Positions 33,872-46,113 of a stretch of 64,000 nt of DNA are shown one piece after another (positions within the stretch are counted from its first letter, which is position 1; each line of letters opens with the position of its first letter). Origin of the DNA: Terrirubrum flagellatum (GTDB lineage Bacteria > Pseudomonadota > Alphaproteobacteria > Rhizobiales > Beijerinckiaceae); NCBI RefSeq assembly GCF_022059845.1, contig NZ_CP091851.1, forward strand, positions 4,949,501-5,013,500. The letters are read 5' to 3'. Under the pieces are notes generated by a model. That model searched no databases. It had not been told where the DNA came from and saw only the letters and a list, made by a program, of their open reading frames with translations. Position numbers and translations under genes: made by a program.

Positions 33872-34774
33872 ATGGCGGCCGTTCCGCAAATCTTCGATCG
33901 CGCGCTCGTCCGCGCCCGCCTCGCGCGAGCATTGGCGCACGGCTATGAGCCCTTCCTCGTCGATCGTGTCGCGGGCGACGCGATTGATCGGTTGTCGACG
34001 GTCTCGCGCACGTTTTCTCATGCGCTCGATCTGGGAACGCCGATTTCGTCGTTCGCGGAAGCGCTGAAAGCGAGCGGCCGGATCACGCATGTCACGCGCG
34101 CCGCGCCCGCTTTCGCACCGCGCCGCGAGGCGCAGGATTTCGCCGAGGTCGTGGCGAACGAGGAGGCGCCGCCCTTCGCCACAGGCGCGTTCGATCTCGC
34201 CGTTTCGCTGCTGGCGCTGCACGCGATCAACGATCTGCCCGGCGCGCTGTCGCAGATCAGGCGCGCGCTGAAGCCGGATGGGCTTTTTCTCGCAGCCTTG
34301 TTCGGCGGCGCAACGCTCACCGAGCTCAGGCAGGCGCTGGTCGCGGCGGAAACCGAAATCGCCGGCGGCGCAAGTCCGCGCGTCGCGCCCTTCGCCGATG
34401 TGCGCGATCTCGGGAGCCTCCTGCAGCGCGCAGGTTTCGCCCTGCCGGTGACGGATATCGATCGCGCCACGGTGCGTTACGCCGATTTGTTCGCGCTGAT
34501 GCGCGATCTCCGGCGCATGGGGCTCACCAACGCGCTCATCGAGCGCAGCCGCAAGCCGGTGACGCGGGCGCTGCTCTTCCGCGCCGCCGCGATCTATCAC
34601 GAGCGCTTCGCCGATCCGGACGGCCGTATCCGCGCGACCTTCGACTTGATCTGGTTGTCCGGCTGGGCGCCGCATGAAAGCCAGCAGAAGCCGCTGCGGC
34701 CCGGCAGCGCAAAAGCGCGCCTCGCCGATGCGCTCGGCGCGGCTGAGCGATCCGCTGGCGAGAAGGCGGGCTAG
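33872..34774 (+). CDS. Methyltransferase domain protein, BioC/NDUFAF5-like
   Basis: A 300-residue class I SAM-dependent methyltransferase. Residues 1-40 match the MAAVPQIFDRALVRARLARAL leader of the alphaproteobacterial family related to mitochondrial complex I assembly factor NDUFAF5. The Rossmann core includes FDLAVSLLALHAINDLPGALSQIRRALKPDGLFLAALFGG. The glycine motif I is degenerate here (ALDLGTPISSF), so SAM binding should be tested. ATG 33872 has AAGG six bases upstream. It is divergent from comF, the usual arrangement. Confidence 0.82.
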   Translation: MAAVPQIFDRALVRARLARALAHGYEPFLVDRVAGDAIDRLSTVSRTFSHALDLGTPISSFAEALKASGRITHVTRAAPAFAPRREAQDFAEVVANEEAPPFATGAFDLAVSLLALHAINDLPGALSQIRRALKPDGLFLAALFGGATLTELRQALVAAETEIAGGASPRVAPFADVRDLGSLLQRAGFALPVTDIDRATVRYADLFALMRDLRRMGLTNALIERSRKPVTRALLFRAAAIYHERFADPDGRIRATFDLIWLSGWAPHESQQKPLRPGSAKARLADALGAAERSAGEKAG

Positions 34775-34813
34775 TTGCTAGCAATCCTCGCAACAAGCGC
34801 CGCGGGGAACGCC

Positions 34814-35971
34814 ATGACGCCTTTCACCTTCAACACGACGCCCTCGATCGTCTCCGGCGCAGGTTCGGCCGCGCGGCTCGGCGAGATCATCAAAGGCAAG
34901 CTCGGCAAGCGCGTCTTCGTCGTCACCGATCCCGGCATCGTCAAAGCGGGATTGCTCGAAGCTTCGCTGGAAAGCCTCACCGCAGCCGACATCGGCTGGG
35001 CGGTGTTTTCCTCCGTGGTCGCCGATCCGCCCGAACAGATCATTCATGACGCGGTCGCGCAGGCGAAAGCGTTCGGCGCGGAAGGCGTGATTGGTCTCGG
35101 CGGCGGCTCGTCGCTCGATGTCGCGAAGCTCGTCGCGCTGCTGGCGCGCGGCGGAGAAACCCTTTCCGACATCTATGGCGTTGGATTGGCGAAAGGCCCG
35201 CGCTTGCCGCTTGCGCTCGCGCCGACGACGGCAGGCACGGGCTCTGAAGTGACGCCGATCTCGATCGTCACGACAGGAGCATCAGAAAAGAAAGGCGTGG
35301 TGTCGCCGGTGATCCTGCCCGACATCGCAATTCTCGACGCGGATCTGACATTGAAATTACCGGCGCATGTCACGGCGGCGACGGGCGTCGACGCCATGGT
35401 GCATGCGATCGAGGCCTATACGTCGGCCAGCGCCAACAACAATCCGGTGTCGCGCATGCTGGCGATGGAGGCGTTGAGACTGCTCGGCGCCAATATCCGC
35501 ACCGCCGTGACGAATGGCGAGAATCGCGACGCGCGCGGAAAGATGCTCCTGGGATCGTTGCTGGCGGGCCAGGCTTTCGCCAATTCGCCCGTGGCTGCGG
35601 TGCATGCGCTGGCTTATCCCATTGGCGGTCATTTCCATGTGCCGCATGGGCTGTCGAACGCGCTGGTGTTGCCGCATGTGTTGACGTTCAACGCGCCGGC
35701 GGCGCGCGCAGCCTATGCTGATCTGGCGCCGCTGGTGTTTCCGCAGTTGGGCGATCGCGGCGTCAACGACCGCTGCGAAGGATTCATCATGGGGCTTGCG
35801 AGTCTCTCCGCCGATCTCGGGCTGCAGACGCGACTGCGCGACGTGAAGATTCCGCGAGACGCAATTCCGCTGCTCGCGAGCGACGCGATGAAACAGACGC
35901 GATTGCTCGTGAACAATCCGAAACCGCTGCATGAAGAAGACGCGCGCGCGATCTATGAGAAGGCGTGGTGA
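34814..35971 (+). CDS. Iron-containing alcohol dehydrogenase
   Basis: A 385-residue group III alcohol dehydrogenase that interconverts alcohols and aldehydes or ketones with NAD(P)H. The nucleotide-binding GLGGGSSLDVAK and the iron-ligand region (DAMVHAIEAYTS, then VHALAYPIGGHFHVPHGLSNALVLPHVL with several His) are intact. Length is normal. ATG 34814 has GGGGA five bases upstream; the frame could begin at TTG 34775, within a TTGCTAGCAA palindrome. It is followed, with an overlap or close spacing, by a hotdog thioesterase, suggesting joint action on an acyl or alcohol intermediate. Confidence 0.9.
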   Translation: MTPFTFNTTPSIVSGAGSAARLGEIIKGKLGKRVFVVTDPGIVKAGLLEASLESLTAADIGWAVFSSVVADPPEQIIHDAVAQAKAFGAEGVIGLGGGSSLDVAKLVALLARGGETLSDIYGVGLAKGPRLPLALAPTTAGTGSEVTPISIVTTGASEKKGVVSPVILPDIAILDADLTLKLPAHVTAATGVDAMVHAIEAYTSASANNNPVSRMLAMEALRLLGANIRTAVTNGENRDARGKMLLGSLLAGQAFANSPVAAVHALAYPIGGHFHVPHGLSNALVLPHVLTFNAPAARAAYADLAPLVFPQLGDRGVNDRCEGFIMGLASLSADLGLQTRLRDVKIPRDAIPLLASDAMKQTRLLVNNPKPLHEEDARAIYEKAW

Positions 35972-35979
35972 GCAGCGGC

Positions 35980-36444
35980 ATGAGCGACGCGTCTTTGCAA
36001 AATCTACCGAAACCCTCGCCGCATTCGCGCGACCAGTATGCGGTGTTCCGCACCATCACCACGCGCTTCATCGACAATGACGTCTACGCGCATGTGAACA
36101 ATGCGGTCTATTATTCCTACTTCGACACGACGGTGAGCGGTTGGCTTCTGGAGCAGGGGCTGGTGATCCCGCAGAAATCGCCCGTGATCGGGCTCGCGGT
36201 GAATTCAGCCTGCGATTATTTCGACAGCCTCGCCTTTCCCGACATTCTGGAGTCGGGCCTCAGCGTCACGCGCATCGGCCGTTCATCGGTTCAGTATGGC
36301 GTCGGAATTTTCAAGCAGGGCGCGTCACAGGCTGCCGCGCAGGGTGTCTTCACCCATGTCTATGTCGATGCGAGCGGAGGCAGACCCGTCGCGCTGCCCG
36401 AACTCCTGCGCGCCGGTTTGCAGCGACTCGTTGTCGACAAGTGA
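35980..36444 (+). CDS. Acyl-CoA thioesterase, 4-hydroxybenzoyl-CoA thioesterase-like
   Basis: A 154-residue hotdog thioesterase. The family motif is RTITTRFIDNDVYAHVNNAVYYSYFDTTVSGWL, in which the Asp of the DxD/N-x(4)-H region is catalytic in 4HBT enzymes. It is the third thioesterase family member in the window. It follows the alcohol dehydrogenase; GTG at 35968 would overlap that stop by GTGA and has AAGG upstream, so the true start may be 12 bases earlier. Substrate unknown. The last 120 bases are overlapped antisense by a small membrane-protein gene. Confidence 0.85.
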   Translation: MSDASLQNLPKPSPHSRDQYAVFRTITTRFIDNDVYAHVNNAVYYSYFDTTVSGWLLEQGLVIPQKSPVIGLAVNSACDYFDSLAFPDILESGLSVTRIGRSSVQYGVGIFKQGASQAAAQGVFTHVYVDASGGRPVALPELLRAGLQRLVVDK

Positions 36445-36699
36445 TGGCGCCGCCGAGCGTCGGGAAATGGACGCGGTCGTCTCCATGTCGATCCCGGGCG
36501 AGCGTGGCGGCGCGATGAGTTCGGCGATCGCAGTCAGCGCCTGATCGGCCTCGCGCGGATTGTTGGCGGCGATCGCAAGCATGGCGAGCGCGATCGCGGT
36601 CAGACCAAGCGTCGCTTCCGGCACGACGCTGCGCGCGCGACGTTTTTCCTGCGCCTTTCTGGCTGCGAGCGCTTCGCGGAAGCGGTCCGTCGCGTTCAT
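36325..36699 (-). CDS. Small hypothetical protein with one membrane segment, overlaps antisense gene
   Basis: A 124-residue protein of no known family. It begins with a basic, charged stretch (TDRFREALAARKAQEKRRARS), has one probable hydrophobic segment (TLGLTAIALAMLAIAA, about residues 31-46), then a low-complexity polar tail. The support for it being real is an AGGAG six bases before ATG 36699 (a second ATG is at 36702). Its last 120 bases run antisense through the 3' end of the thioesterase gene, which is unusual; the tail may not be under selection. Confidence 0.5.
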   Translation of the reverse strand: MNATDRFREALAARKAQEKRRARSVVPEATLGLTAIALAMLAIAANNPREADQALTAIAELIAPPRSPGIDMETTASISRRSAAPSLVDNESLQTGAQEFGQRDGSASARIDIDMGEDTLRGSL

Positions 36700-36729
36700 C
36701 ATCCTCTCCTGCGATCGCGCGACTGAATT

Positions 36730-37128
36730 TCAGAGCGCGGCGATCAGATGCGGTATCAAGGGCTCGTCCGCCGGCGGCATCGGATAATCCCTCAGCCTGT
36801 TCGGTCGCACCCATTTCAGCGCCTGTCCTTCGCGGCTCGTCACCTGGCCTTCCCAACGCCGACAGATGAAGAGCGGCATGAGCAGGTGAAAATCCGGATA
36901 GGCGTGGCTTGCGAAAGTCAGCGGCGCGAGGCACGCCTCCTTCACGTCAATGCCAAGCTCTTCCTTCAGTTCGCGAATGAGGGATTCTTCCGGCCGCTCG
37001 CCCGCTTCGAGTTTGCCGCCGGGAAACTCCCAGAGACCGGCGAGATTCTTGCCCTCGGGGCGCTGCGCAATGAGAACGCGGTTGTCCGCGTCGATCAACG
37101 CAACGGCGACGACGAGAAGAAGTTTCAT
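36730..37128 (-). CDS. mutT: 8-oxo-dGTP diphosphatase MutT-like (Nudix)
   Basis: A 132-residue Nudix hydrolase that should remove 8-oxo-dGTP from the nucleotide pool, or a related substrate. The Nudix box is complete (GGKLEAG...RELKEELGI, about residues 38-60), and QRPEGKNLAGLWEFPGGK is the MutT-type lead-in. It lies downstream of argJ on the same strand, as in many Hyphomicrobiales; the 98-base gap holds two AGATATC direct repeats. Confidence 0.88.
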   Translation of the reverse strand: MKLLLVVAVALIDADNRVLIAQRPEGKNLAGLWEFPGGKLEAGERPEESLIRELKEELGIDVKEACLAPLTFASHAYPDFHLLMPLFICRRWEGQVTSREGQALKWVRPNRLRDYPMPPADEPLIPHLIAAL

Positions 37129-37226
37129 GACGGGCTCTCGCGCGAACGCTGACAGATATCGTTAGAGATATCTTAAACAGCGTCGCCGCATTCGAGCGAC
37201 AGAGTTAAGGCTCTGTAAACTTTGAG

Positions 37227-38477
37227 TCAGCTGCGATAGTCGCCGTTGATCTCGACATAGGCCTTGGTGAGATCGCAGGTCCACACGCGCGCCGCGCCCT
37301 GGCCAAGGCCAAGATCGGCGGTGAGCGTAATGTTCTCGTTCTTCATGTAGGCGGAGGTCGCGGCCTCGTCATAGGCGGGATCGCGCAGCCCCTTGTAGGC
37401 GACGCGGATGTCGCCGAAGGAAATCGACAGCCGGTCGCGATCGGCGGGTTCGCCCGCCTTGCCGACGGCCATGACGACGCGGCCCCAATTCGCATCTTCG
37501 CCGGCGATCGCGGTCTTCACCAAAGGCGAATTGGCGATGGCCATAGCGACGCGGTGCGCCGACTTCGATGTCGTCGCGCCGGTGACGCGCACCTCGACGA
37601 ATTTTCGCGCGCCTTCGCCGTCACGCGCGACGAATTGCGCAAGTTCGAGAAGAAGATCGTCGAGCGCGGCGCGGAACGCCTTACCCTTCTTGTCGGTCGC
37701 GCTGTCAATCACGGGCGCGCCGCGGCTCGCGGCGGCGCCGGTCGCGAAGAGCAGCAAAGTGTCCGAGGTCGAGGTGTCGCCGTCGATGGTGAGGCAGTTG
37801 AAGCTCGTCTTCACGCCGGCCGAGAGCATCGCCTGCAGCGCCGACGATTTCACCGGCGCGTCGGTAAAGACGAAGGACAGCATGGTCGCCATATCAGGCG
37901 CGATCATGCCGGCGCCTTTTGCAAGGCCTACGATCGTCACGGGAACGCCCGATATTTCGACCGTGCGCGACACCGCCTTGGGAAAGGTGTCCGTCGTCAT
38001 GATCGCCCGCGCCGCATCCTGCCAGGGGCCTTCCTTGGCGCGCGCGGCGCAATCGGCAAGCACATGCTCGAACTTGGTCGCGTCGAGCGGCTCGCCGATC
38101 ACACCGGTCGAGGCGATGAACACTTCCTTGCGCTTGCAGCCGGCGGCGTGCGCCGCGATGTCGGCGGTCATCTTCACCGACTGCTTGCCGGTGACGCCGG
38201 TGAAGGCGTTGGCGTTGCCGGAATTGACGACGAGCGCGCGCGCCTTGCCGCCCTCAAGCGCTTCGCGGCACCAGTCGACCGGCGCCGAGGGGCACTTCGA
38301 CTTCGTGAAGACGCCGGCGACTTTCGTGCCCTTGTCCATCAGCGCGAAGAGCACGTCCGTCCGCCCCTTGTAGCGGATGCCCGCTTCAGCGGTCGCGAAG
38401 CGCACGCCCGGCACGGCCGGAAGGTCTGGATAGGATTTCGGCGCGAGGGGAGAGACGGGAACGTCCTTGCCAGCCAT
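37227..38477 (-). CDS. argJ: Bifunctional glutamate N-acetyltransferase/amino-acid acetyltransferase ArgJ
   Basis: A 416-residue enzyme that moves the acetyl group from N-acetylornithine to glutamate (and may also use acetyl-CoA) in arginine synthesis. The self-cleavage and nucleophile site is Thr198 in [16 protein letters not shown], giving alpha and beta chains. Asn-rich [12 protein letters not shown] and the C-terminal [10 protein letters not shown] are conserved. It follows the parvulin gene on the same strand by 22 bases. Confidence 0.96.
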   Translation of the reverse strand: MAGKDVPVSPLAPKSYPDLPAVPGVRFATAEAGIRYKGRTDVLFALMDKGTKVAGVFTKSKCPSAPVDWCREALEGGKARALVVNSGNANAFTGVTGKQSVKMTADIAAHAAGCKRKEVFIASTGVIGEPLDATKFEHVLADCAARAKEGPWQDAARAIMTTDTFPKAVSRTVEISGVPVTIVGLAKGAGMIAPDMATMLSFVFTDAPVKSSALQAMLSAGVKTSFNCLTIDGDTSTSDTLLLFATGAAASRGAPVIDSATDKKGKAFRAALDDLLLELAQFVARDGEGARKFVEVRVTGATTSKSAHRVAMAIANSPLVKTAIAGEDANWGRVVMAVGKAGEPADRDRLSISFGDIRVAYKGLRDPAYDEAATSAYMKNENITLTADLGLGQGAARVWTCDLTKAYVEINGDYRS

Positions 38478-38499
38478 CGATCGGGTCCGTTTCTGATGC

Positions 38500-39438
38500 T
38501 TATTTCGGAGGGGCCACAGGAGCCGGAGCAGGAGTGGCGGGCGCAGGAGTCGGCGGCGCGGCCGGCTTGTCCAGGCGTTCGATCTTGCTCTTCTCGCGCA
38601 GCGACAGGATGAGCTCGGTGTGAGCCTTGCGGGTCATGTATTGTTCGATCTGCGGCTTCACCTGCTCAAACGGCGGCGCAGGCTTCACACGCTTGTCTTC
38701 CAGTTTGATGACATGCCAGCCGAACTGGCTCTTCACGGGCTGCGAGATCTGGCCGGGTTCGAGCTTGAACGCCGCCTCCGCGAATTCCGGCACCATACGC
38801 TCCTGGGTGAAGTAGCCGAGGTCGCCGCCTTCCTTGCCCGAACCGGGGTCCTTGGAGACTTCGCCGGCGACCTTGCCGAAATCCTCCTTGCCGGTCGTGA
38901 CCCGGTCATAGGCCTGCTTCGCCTCGCCCTCGGATTCCACCAGAATATGGCGGGCGCGAACCTCCATCTCCGGCTTCTGGTTTTTCATGGTCTCGTCGTA
39001 GAGCTTGCGCATGGCTTCTTCGGAGACCGCCTTCTTCGCGGTCTGGGTCAGGAGCTCATCGACCAGCGTCTTGTTCTGGAAGTAGGCGATGCGGGCCTTG
39101 TAGTCGGGCGAATTCTGGAGGCCCTGCGCGGTCGCCTCCTTTGAGGCGATCTTCAGGTCGGTCAGATAGTTGACGATGTAGTCGTGGCGCTGCTCGGGCG
39201 TCATCTGCTGGGGCAACTGCCCGCCAAGATCGTCCTCGGCGATGGCGACATCCTGCTGGGTGATCGGCTGGCCATCGACGCGGGCGATCACGGTGTCGGG
39301 GCCGGGCTGGGCCGGAGCGGGGGCGGGCTGCGCCGGGGCCGGTGGCGGGGTCTGCGCATGGCTCCAGCCAAGGCCGAGGGCCAGAACGGCAACGGCCGCG
39401 GCGGCGCCGAGGCGTGACGGGCGGGAAACGACGGGCAT
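38500..39438 (-). CDS. Periplasmic peptidylprolyl isomerase (parvulin, SurA/PrsA-like)
   Basis: A 312-residue exported foldase. The signal peptide (about residues 1-29) is followed by a Pro/Ala/Gln-rich spacer, an N-terminal chaperone helix region ([25 protein letters not shown]) and a rotamase domain from about residue 155 ([20 protein letters not shown] ... [11 protein letters not shown] ... [12 protein letters not shown]). The tail is again Pro/Ala-rich. It should help outer-membrane protein folding. Divergence from secA ties it to protein export. ATG 39438 is preferred to 39513 from the signal peptide. Confidence 0.9.
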   Translation of the reverse strand: MPVVSRPSRLGAAAAVAVLALGLGWSHAQTPPPAPAQPAPAPAQPGPDTVIARVDGQPITQQDVAIAEDDLGGQLPQQMTPEQRHDYIVNYLTDLKIASKEATAQGLQNSPDYKARIAYFQNKTLVDELLTQTAKKAVSEEAMRKLYDETMKNQKPEMEVRARHILVESEGEAKQAYDRVTTGKEDFGKVAGEVSKDPGSGKEGGDLGYFTQERMVPEFAEAAFKLEPGQISQPVKSQFGWHVIKLEDKRVKPAPPFEQVKPQIEQYMTRKAHTELILSLREKSKIERLDKPAAPPTPAPATPAPAPVAPPK

Positions 39439-39682
39439 GGGAGGGTTCCGGACGGGCGGTTGGCGGGTGAACTGGCCGAACCTGCCGCTGTTGGCAAGTG
39501 AAACGCTGTTCATGCCGCCGGCGGCCTGCCGCCGCAGCGGCGAAGATACGCGCCCCGGCGACGAAAATCCGCCGCGATTTTCCGGTTCTGGCGGATGCCA
39601 AACCCGATCATTATCTCTATAGCCCCAGCTGACCGCCGCCGCGCCCCTCGAGCGGCGCCTCCCATCAGGATTTTAAGGACCC

Positions 39683-42580
<2,898 letters not shown>

Positions 42581-42595
42581 GCGCGAGCGCGGCGC

Positions 42596-43156
42596 GTGAT
42601 CGCCGAGCCCGCGCCACCCGAGCCCGTCGGCTACTCGCTGACGCCTGAAGAGTATGATCGCCTGCACGCGATGTCGTCGCGGCATTGGCGGGAGTTTCAG
42701 CAAGTCAGACCTTCGTGGATCGCGTATGCCGTCTTCAGCCTGTTCGCTGTGACGCCGATCCTCTTTTTTGGATTGGGCTGGATCGGGAAATCGATGGTCC
42801 TGCTGCTCATGATGACCGGCGGCGTCGCCTACGCCGCCGGCTGGATTGTCGCCGAACATGAGATGCGCAGGGCGCAGGGCGCGTTCGTGCGATTTTATGA
42901 GTCGGAGAGCCTCTATCACGCGGGTCTTGAAGTGAGGATCGACGCGGAGGGGCTGCACGGATCGGCGCCCCATATGCGATGGACCGTCGGCTGGTCGTCA
43001 GGCGTGAAGCTCGACAGGGTGGGCGGCTTTATCCTGCTCTGGCAGGGACGGACAAGAGCGGTCGCCATTCCCGATCGCGCCTTTGCTGACATGAGCAAAC
43101 GGGACACTTTCATCGCCTATGCGAAGACGATGATCGCGGCGGCGAAGCAGGGCTAG
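42596..43156 (+). CDS. YcxB-like membrane protein
   Basis: A 186-residue protein with two probable membrane helices (about residues 43-60 and 66-87, IAYAVFSLFAVTPILFFG and MVLLLMMTGGVAYAAGWIV) followed by a strand-rich cytoplasmic domain of the YcxB kind (VRIDAEGLHGSAPHMRWTVGWSSGVKLDRVGGFILLW). Function unknown for the family. The GTG start is 15 bases after the secA stop, so it may be co-transcribed with secA, but no role in export is known. Confidence 0.75.
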   Translation: MIAEPAPPEPVGYSLTPEEYDRLHAMSSRHWREFQQVRPSWIAYAVFSLFAVTPILFFGLGWIGKSMVLLLMMTGGVAYAAGWIVAEHEMRRAQGAFVRFYESESLYHAGLEVRIDAEGLHGSAPHMRWTVGWSSGVKLDRVGGFILLWQGRTRAVAIPDRAFADMSKRDTFIAYAKTMIAAAKQG

Positions 43157-43187
43157 TCTCGGCGGAACATTCGCGCCTCCGTCGCCA

Positions 43188-44249
43188 TTGCTCCAGACCG
43201 CGCATTCATGCGGCTGCCTGGACGATCGCTCTGCTTTGATTGCCGCGCTTATTCGCCGTTTGCGTCCGCTTTCCGCGCGTGATCCCGATGTGGTGCGCGG
43301 CGACGAATCCTTGCCGCGCTTCGCCTGGCGCACAAGCGGCGTTCACCAATTTATCGTTGGCGCTCTGGCGATCCTCGTCTCGCTGCTGAATTTTGCGCCC
43401 ATCGATCTGCAGCGCCGGATCATCGATGGCCCGGTGATGCACAGGGAAATTGGCGTGCTCGCCTTCATGTGCGTTATCTATCTCGCTGTCGCGATCGTGC
43501 AGGCGATCCTCAAATATGTGTTGATGGTCTACCAGGCTTGGGTCAGCGAGGGCGCAATCAAGATTGCGCGTGATCACCTCGTGAAGCTTGCGCCATCACG
43601 CGCGGCGCAATCCGACGCGTCGAGCGGCGAAGCCGTGAATGTGATCAGCCGGGAGGTCGATGCGGTTGGCGGTTTCGTCGGCACAAGTATTTCAGAATTT
43701 GTCGTCAATCTCTCCTTCCTCTTCTTCACAGCGAGCTACATGCTGGTCATGCAGCCGCTCATCGCACTGACGAGCGCGCTATTTTTGATTCCGCAGGCGC
43801 TGATGGCGCCCTGGCTGCAGGCGTATCTCAACGAACTCTACGAACGGCAGGTGAAGCTGATCCGTAAGCTTGGCAAAGAGACCGCTGCGATCGTCGACGC
43901 CGACAAGATGAAGGCCAGAGCGCCTCCCGCCATCGGCGCCATCTATTGGAACCGCATCCGCTATCACACGCTCAAATATGGCTTGAAAGCGCTGCTCAAT
44001 TTCGCCAGCTCGATGGGGCCGCTCTCGGTGCTGGGGATCGGCGGCTATATGGTGATTAAGGGAGAGACGACGATCGGCGTCGTGCTCGCTTTCGTCTCAG
44101 GCTTCGAGCGGCTCTCAAATCCCGTGCGTGATCTGCTCGGCTTCTATCGCGACTATCAGCAGGCCAGGGTCCAGCATCTCATGATCGTGCGCTGGCTCGA
44201 GGGCGCCGGTCCTGAATCTGATCAAACTGGCGCGCCGCGGCAGGCGTGA
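43188..44249 (+). CDS. ABC transporter transmembrane domain protein without ATPase domain
   Basis: A 353-residue type I exporter membrane domain. It has about six hydrophobic segments (first near HQFIVGALAILVSLLNFAPIDLQ) and the coupling-helix pattern of ABC exporters (EGAIKIARDHLVKLAPSRAAQSDASSGEAVNVISREVDAV). It ends soon after the sixth helix with no Walker A, signature or Walker B. No ATPase gene follows within 1 kb. The start is uncertain: TTG 43188 or TTG 43236. Either it pairs with an ATPase from elsewhere, or it has lost the transport function. Confidence 0.8.
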   Translation: MLQTAHSCGCLDDRSALIAALIRRLRPLSARDPDVVRGDESLPRFAWRTSGVHQFIVGALAILVSLLNFAPIDLQRRIIDGPVMHREIGVLAFMCVIYLAVAIVQAILKYVLMVYQAWVSEGAIKIARDHLVKLAPSRAAQSDASSGEAVNVISREVDAVGGFVGTSISEFVVNLSFLFFTASYMLVMQPLIALTSALFLIPQALMAPWLQAYLNELYERQVKLIRKLGKETAAIVDADKMKARAPPAIGAIYWNRIRYHTLKYGLKALLNFASSMGPLSVLGIGGYMVIKGETTIGVVLAFVSGFERLSNPVRDLLGFYRDYQQARVQHLMIVRWLEGAGPESDQTGAPRQA

Positions 44250-44287
44250 CCATATAGGAGGATGTCGAGAGCCGCTCCGGAGCTTGC

Positions 44288-44563
44288 ATGTCGAACACCG
44301 TCCGCAACAATGAATCCGCCAACCGTTTCGAGCTCGATGTCGACGGTCATGTCGCTTTCGCTGAATACAAACTCGCGCCCGGTGTGATCACTTTCACGCA
44401 TACCGTCGTGCCGAAGGAGTTGGGCGGGCGCGGCGTCGGTTCGATGCTGGCGCGCGGCGCGCTCGATCAGGTTCGCGCGAGCGGCCTGAAAGTCGTCGCG
44501 CAATGTCCGTTCATCGCGGCCTTCATCAAGAAGAATGACGAGTACGCTGATTTGCTCGCGTGA
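44288..44563 (+). CDS. Small GNAT-like N-acetyltransferase (YjdJ type)
   Basis: A 91-residue protein of the short GNAT group related to YjdJ. The acetyl-CoA pyrophosphate loop is VPKELGGRGVGSMLARGAL and the end CPFIAAFIKKNDEYADLLA is characteristic. Substrate unknown. CGGAG lies six bases before the ATG. Confidence 0.9.
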   Translation: MSNTVRNNESANRFELDVDGHVAFAEYKLAPGVITFTHTVVPKELGGRGVGSMLARGALDQVRASGLKVVAQCPFIAAFIKKNDEYADLLA

Positions 44564-44572
44564 GGCGCGCCG

Positions 44573-45340
44573 TCATCGCTTGACAGGAATGCGCGCCTTC
44601 TCGGCCTCGGTGGTCCTCCTGCGCGCATTGCGCGCCGCCATGTTGAGCCCTTCGACCAGCGCCGAGAACGCCATCGCCGCATAGATGTAGCCTTTCGGCA
44701 CCTCGGCGTGGAAGCCTTCGGCGATCAAGGTCATGCCGATCATCAGAAGGAAGGCGAGCGCCAGCATCACAACGCTTGGATTGGCGTTGATGAAATTCGC
44801 GAGCGGAGTGGCGGCGACCAGCATCACGATGACGGTGATGATGACGGCGATCGCCATGATCGCGATATGCTTGGTCATGCCGACGGCGGTGATGATGGAG
44901 TCAACGGAGAAGACCATGTCGAGCAGCAGGATCTGGCCGATCGCCGCGCCATAGCCGATCGCGGAAGGGCCGCTGAACATGTCGGGCCCGTGATCGGGAT
45001 CGACATTATGATGAATCTCCTTCGTCGCTTTCCAGACGAGGAACAGGCCGCCACCAATCAGGATCATGTCGCGCCAGGATAGTCCCTGACCCAATATCGT
45101 GATGACAGGCGTGGTGAGCTGCACGATCAGGAACACGGTTCCCAGCAACGCGAGCCGAAGAACAAGCGCCGCGCCGATGCCCAGTGTGCGCGCGCTCCGG
45201 CGCTGCTCTTCCGGCAGCTTGTTCGTCAGGATCGAGATGAAGATCAGATTGTCGATGCCGAGAACGATCTCCATGACGATAAGGGTCGCCAGCGCGGCCC
45301 AGTTGGCGGGGTCCGCGAAAATGCTCAGCGCCTCGGCCAT
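44573..45340 (-). CDS. TerC family integral membrane protein
   Basis: A 255-residue inner-membrane protein with about seven hydrophobic helices. Family marks are the acidic membrane motifs [21 protein letters not shown] and [19 protein letters not shown], whose Asp/Asn residues are thought to bind a metal. TerC relatives export manganese or protect secreted metalloproteins. AAAGGAG lies ten bases before the ATG. It converges on the small acetyltransferase gene. Confidence 0.92.
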   Translation of the reverse strand: MAEALSIFADPANWAALATLIVMEIVLGIDNLIFISILTNKLPEEQRRSARTLGIGAALVLRLALLGTVFLIVQLTTPVITILGQGLSWRDMILIGGGLFLVWKATKEIHHNVDPDHGPDMFSGPSAIGYGAAIGQILLLDMVFSVDSIITAVGMTKHIAIMAIAVIITVIVMLVAATPLANFINANPSVVMLALAFLLMIGMTLIAEGFHAEVPKGYIYAAMAFSALVEGLNMAARNARRRTTEAEKARIPVKR

Positions 45341-45417
45341 GGAAATCGATCTCCTTTGCTCTTCGTTCAGGGGCCGACGTACACGCCTGCAAATTATGGC
45401 GCGCGTAAGTGCGCGGC

Positions 45418-46110
45418 TCAGATTCTGAAGGCGCGCGCCCTGGCGTCCAGCGCTTTCATGCGCGCGTCATAGAGTTTCCAGCTCACCCGGCTTTTCAGCC
45501 TGACGCCGCGCGCCAGCCGTCGCGCCGCCTGCTGCGTGCCGATCGCGACGCCCATCCTGAACGTGTCGGCGCGGAACCCGAATGTCGGTTCCGGGACCTC
45601 GCCGGTCACGGGATAGCCGACGCTGGCGAGATGCGCGCGCGCCGCCACGCAATAGCGCACGGAGAGAACCGAGAAGCGCGTTTCATTGTGGCCGGCGCGA
45701 TATTTCATCAAAGCGGTGCAGAGATCGCCGCCTGCGAGCTTCCACGCATCGGCGAGATAGCGCACGCCGAGACGGATGTTGGTCTCAGGGTCAGCGAGCG
45801 CCGCATCGTCGCCGGAGAAGCCAAGCAGGCGCGCTGTCGGCGGCATCACCTGCATGAGGCCGATTTCGCCGGCGTTGCCGCGTGCGTCCGGGCGATAGCC
45901 GCTCTCCACCTTCATCACGGCGTCGGCGATTTCCGGCGGCAGGCCGCGTGGCCCGGCTTCGCGCGTCGCAATGGCGCGGAACTGATCGCGCGGCGAGGGC
46001 GCGATGTCGTGCGGCTCCGCGCGCGCGATTGTCGTCGCGCAGGCGCAAAGGAGGAGGGAGAGAGAAATCGAGCAGCCGACCGACCGGCCGCAGGCCGGCC
46101 GCCGGGGCAT
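45418..46110 (-). CDS. Lytic transglycosylase (SLT domain)
   Basis: A 230-residue exported muramidase. The signal region is hydrophobic to about residue 31 ([17 protein letters not shown]) and contains a possible lipobox. The catalytic Glu is in [14 protein letters not shown], followed by [17 protein letters not shown] and the motif AGHNETRFS. It cuts peptidoglycan glycan strands to 1,6-anhydro ends. It starts three bases after the upstream L,D-transpeptidase gene stops, so the two wall enzymes form an operon. Confidence 0.9.
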   Translation of the reverse strand: MPRRPACGRSVGCSISLSLLLCACATTIARAEPHDIAPSPRDQFRAIATREAGPRGLPPEIADAVMKVESGYRPDARGNAGEIGLMQVMPPTARLLGFSGDDAALADPETNIRLGVRYLADAWKLAGGDLCTALMKYRAGHNETRFSVLSVRYCVAARAHLASVGYPVTGEVPEPTFGFRADTFRMGVAIGTQQAARRLARGVRLKSRVSWKLYDARMKALDARARAFRI

Positions 46111-46113
46111 TGC

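Noticed and set aside
34775-34784. Palindrome TTGCTAGCAA at the end of the methyltransferase gene
   Set aside because: Ten bases, overlapping only noncoding bases next to a stop codon, with no second copy seen; likely chance.
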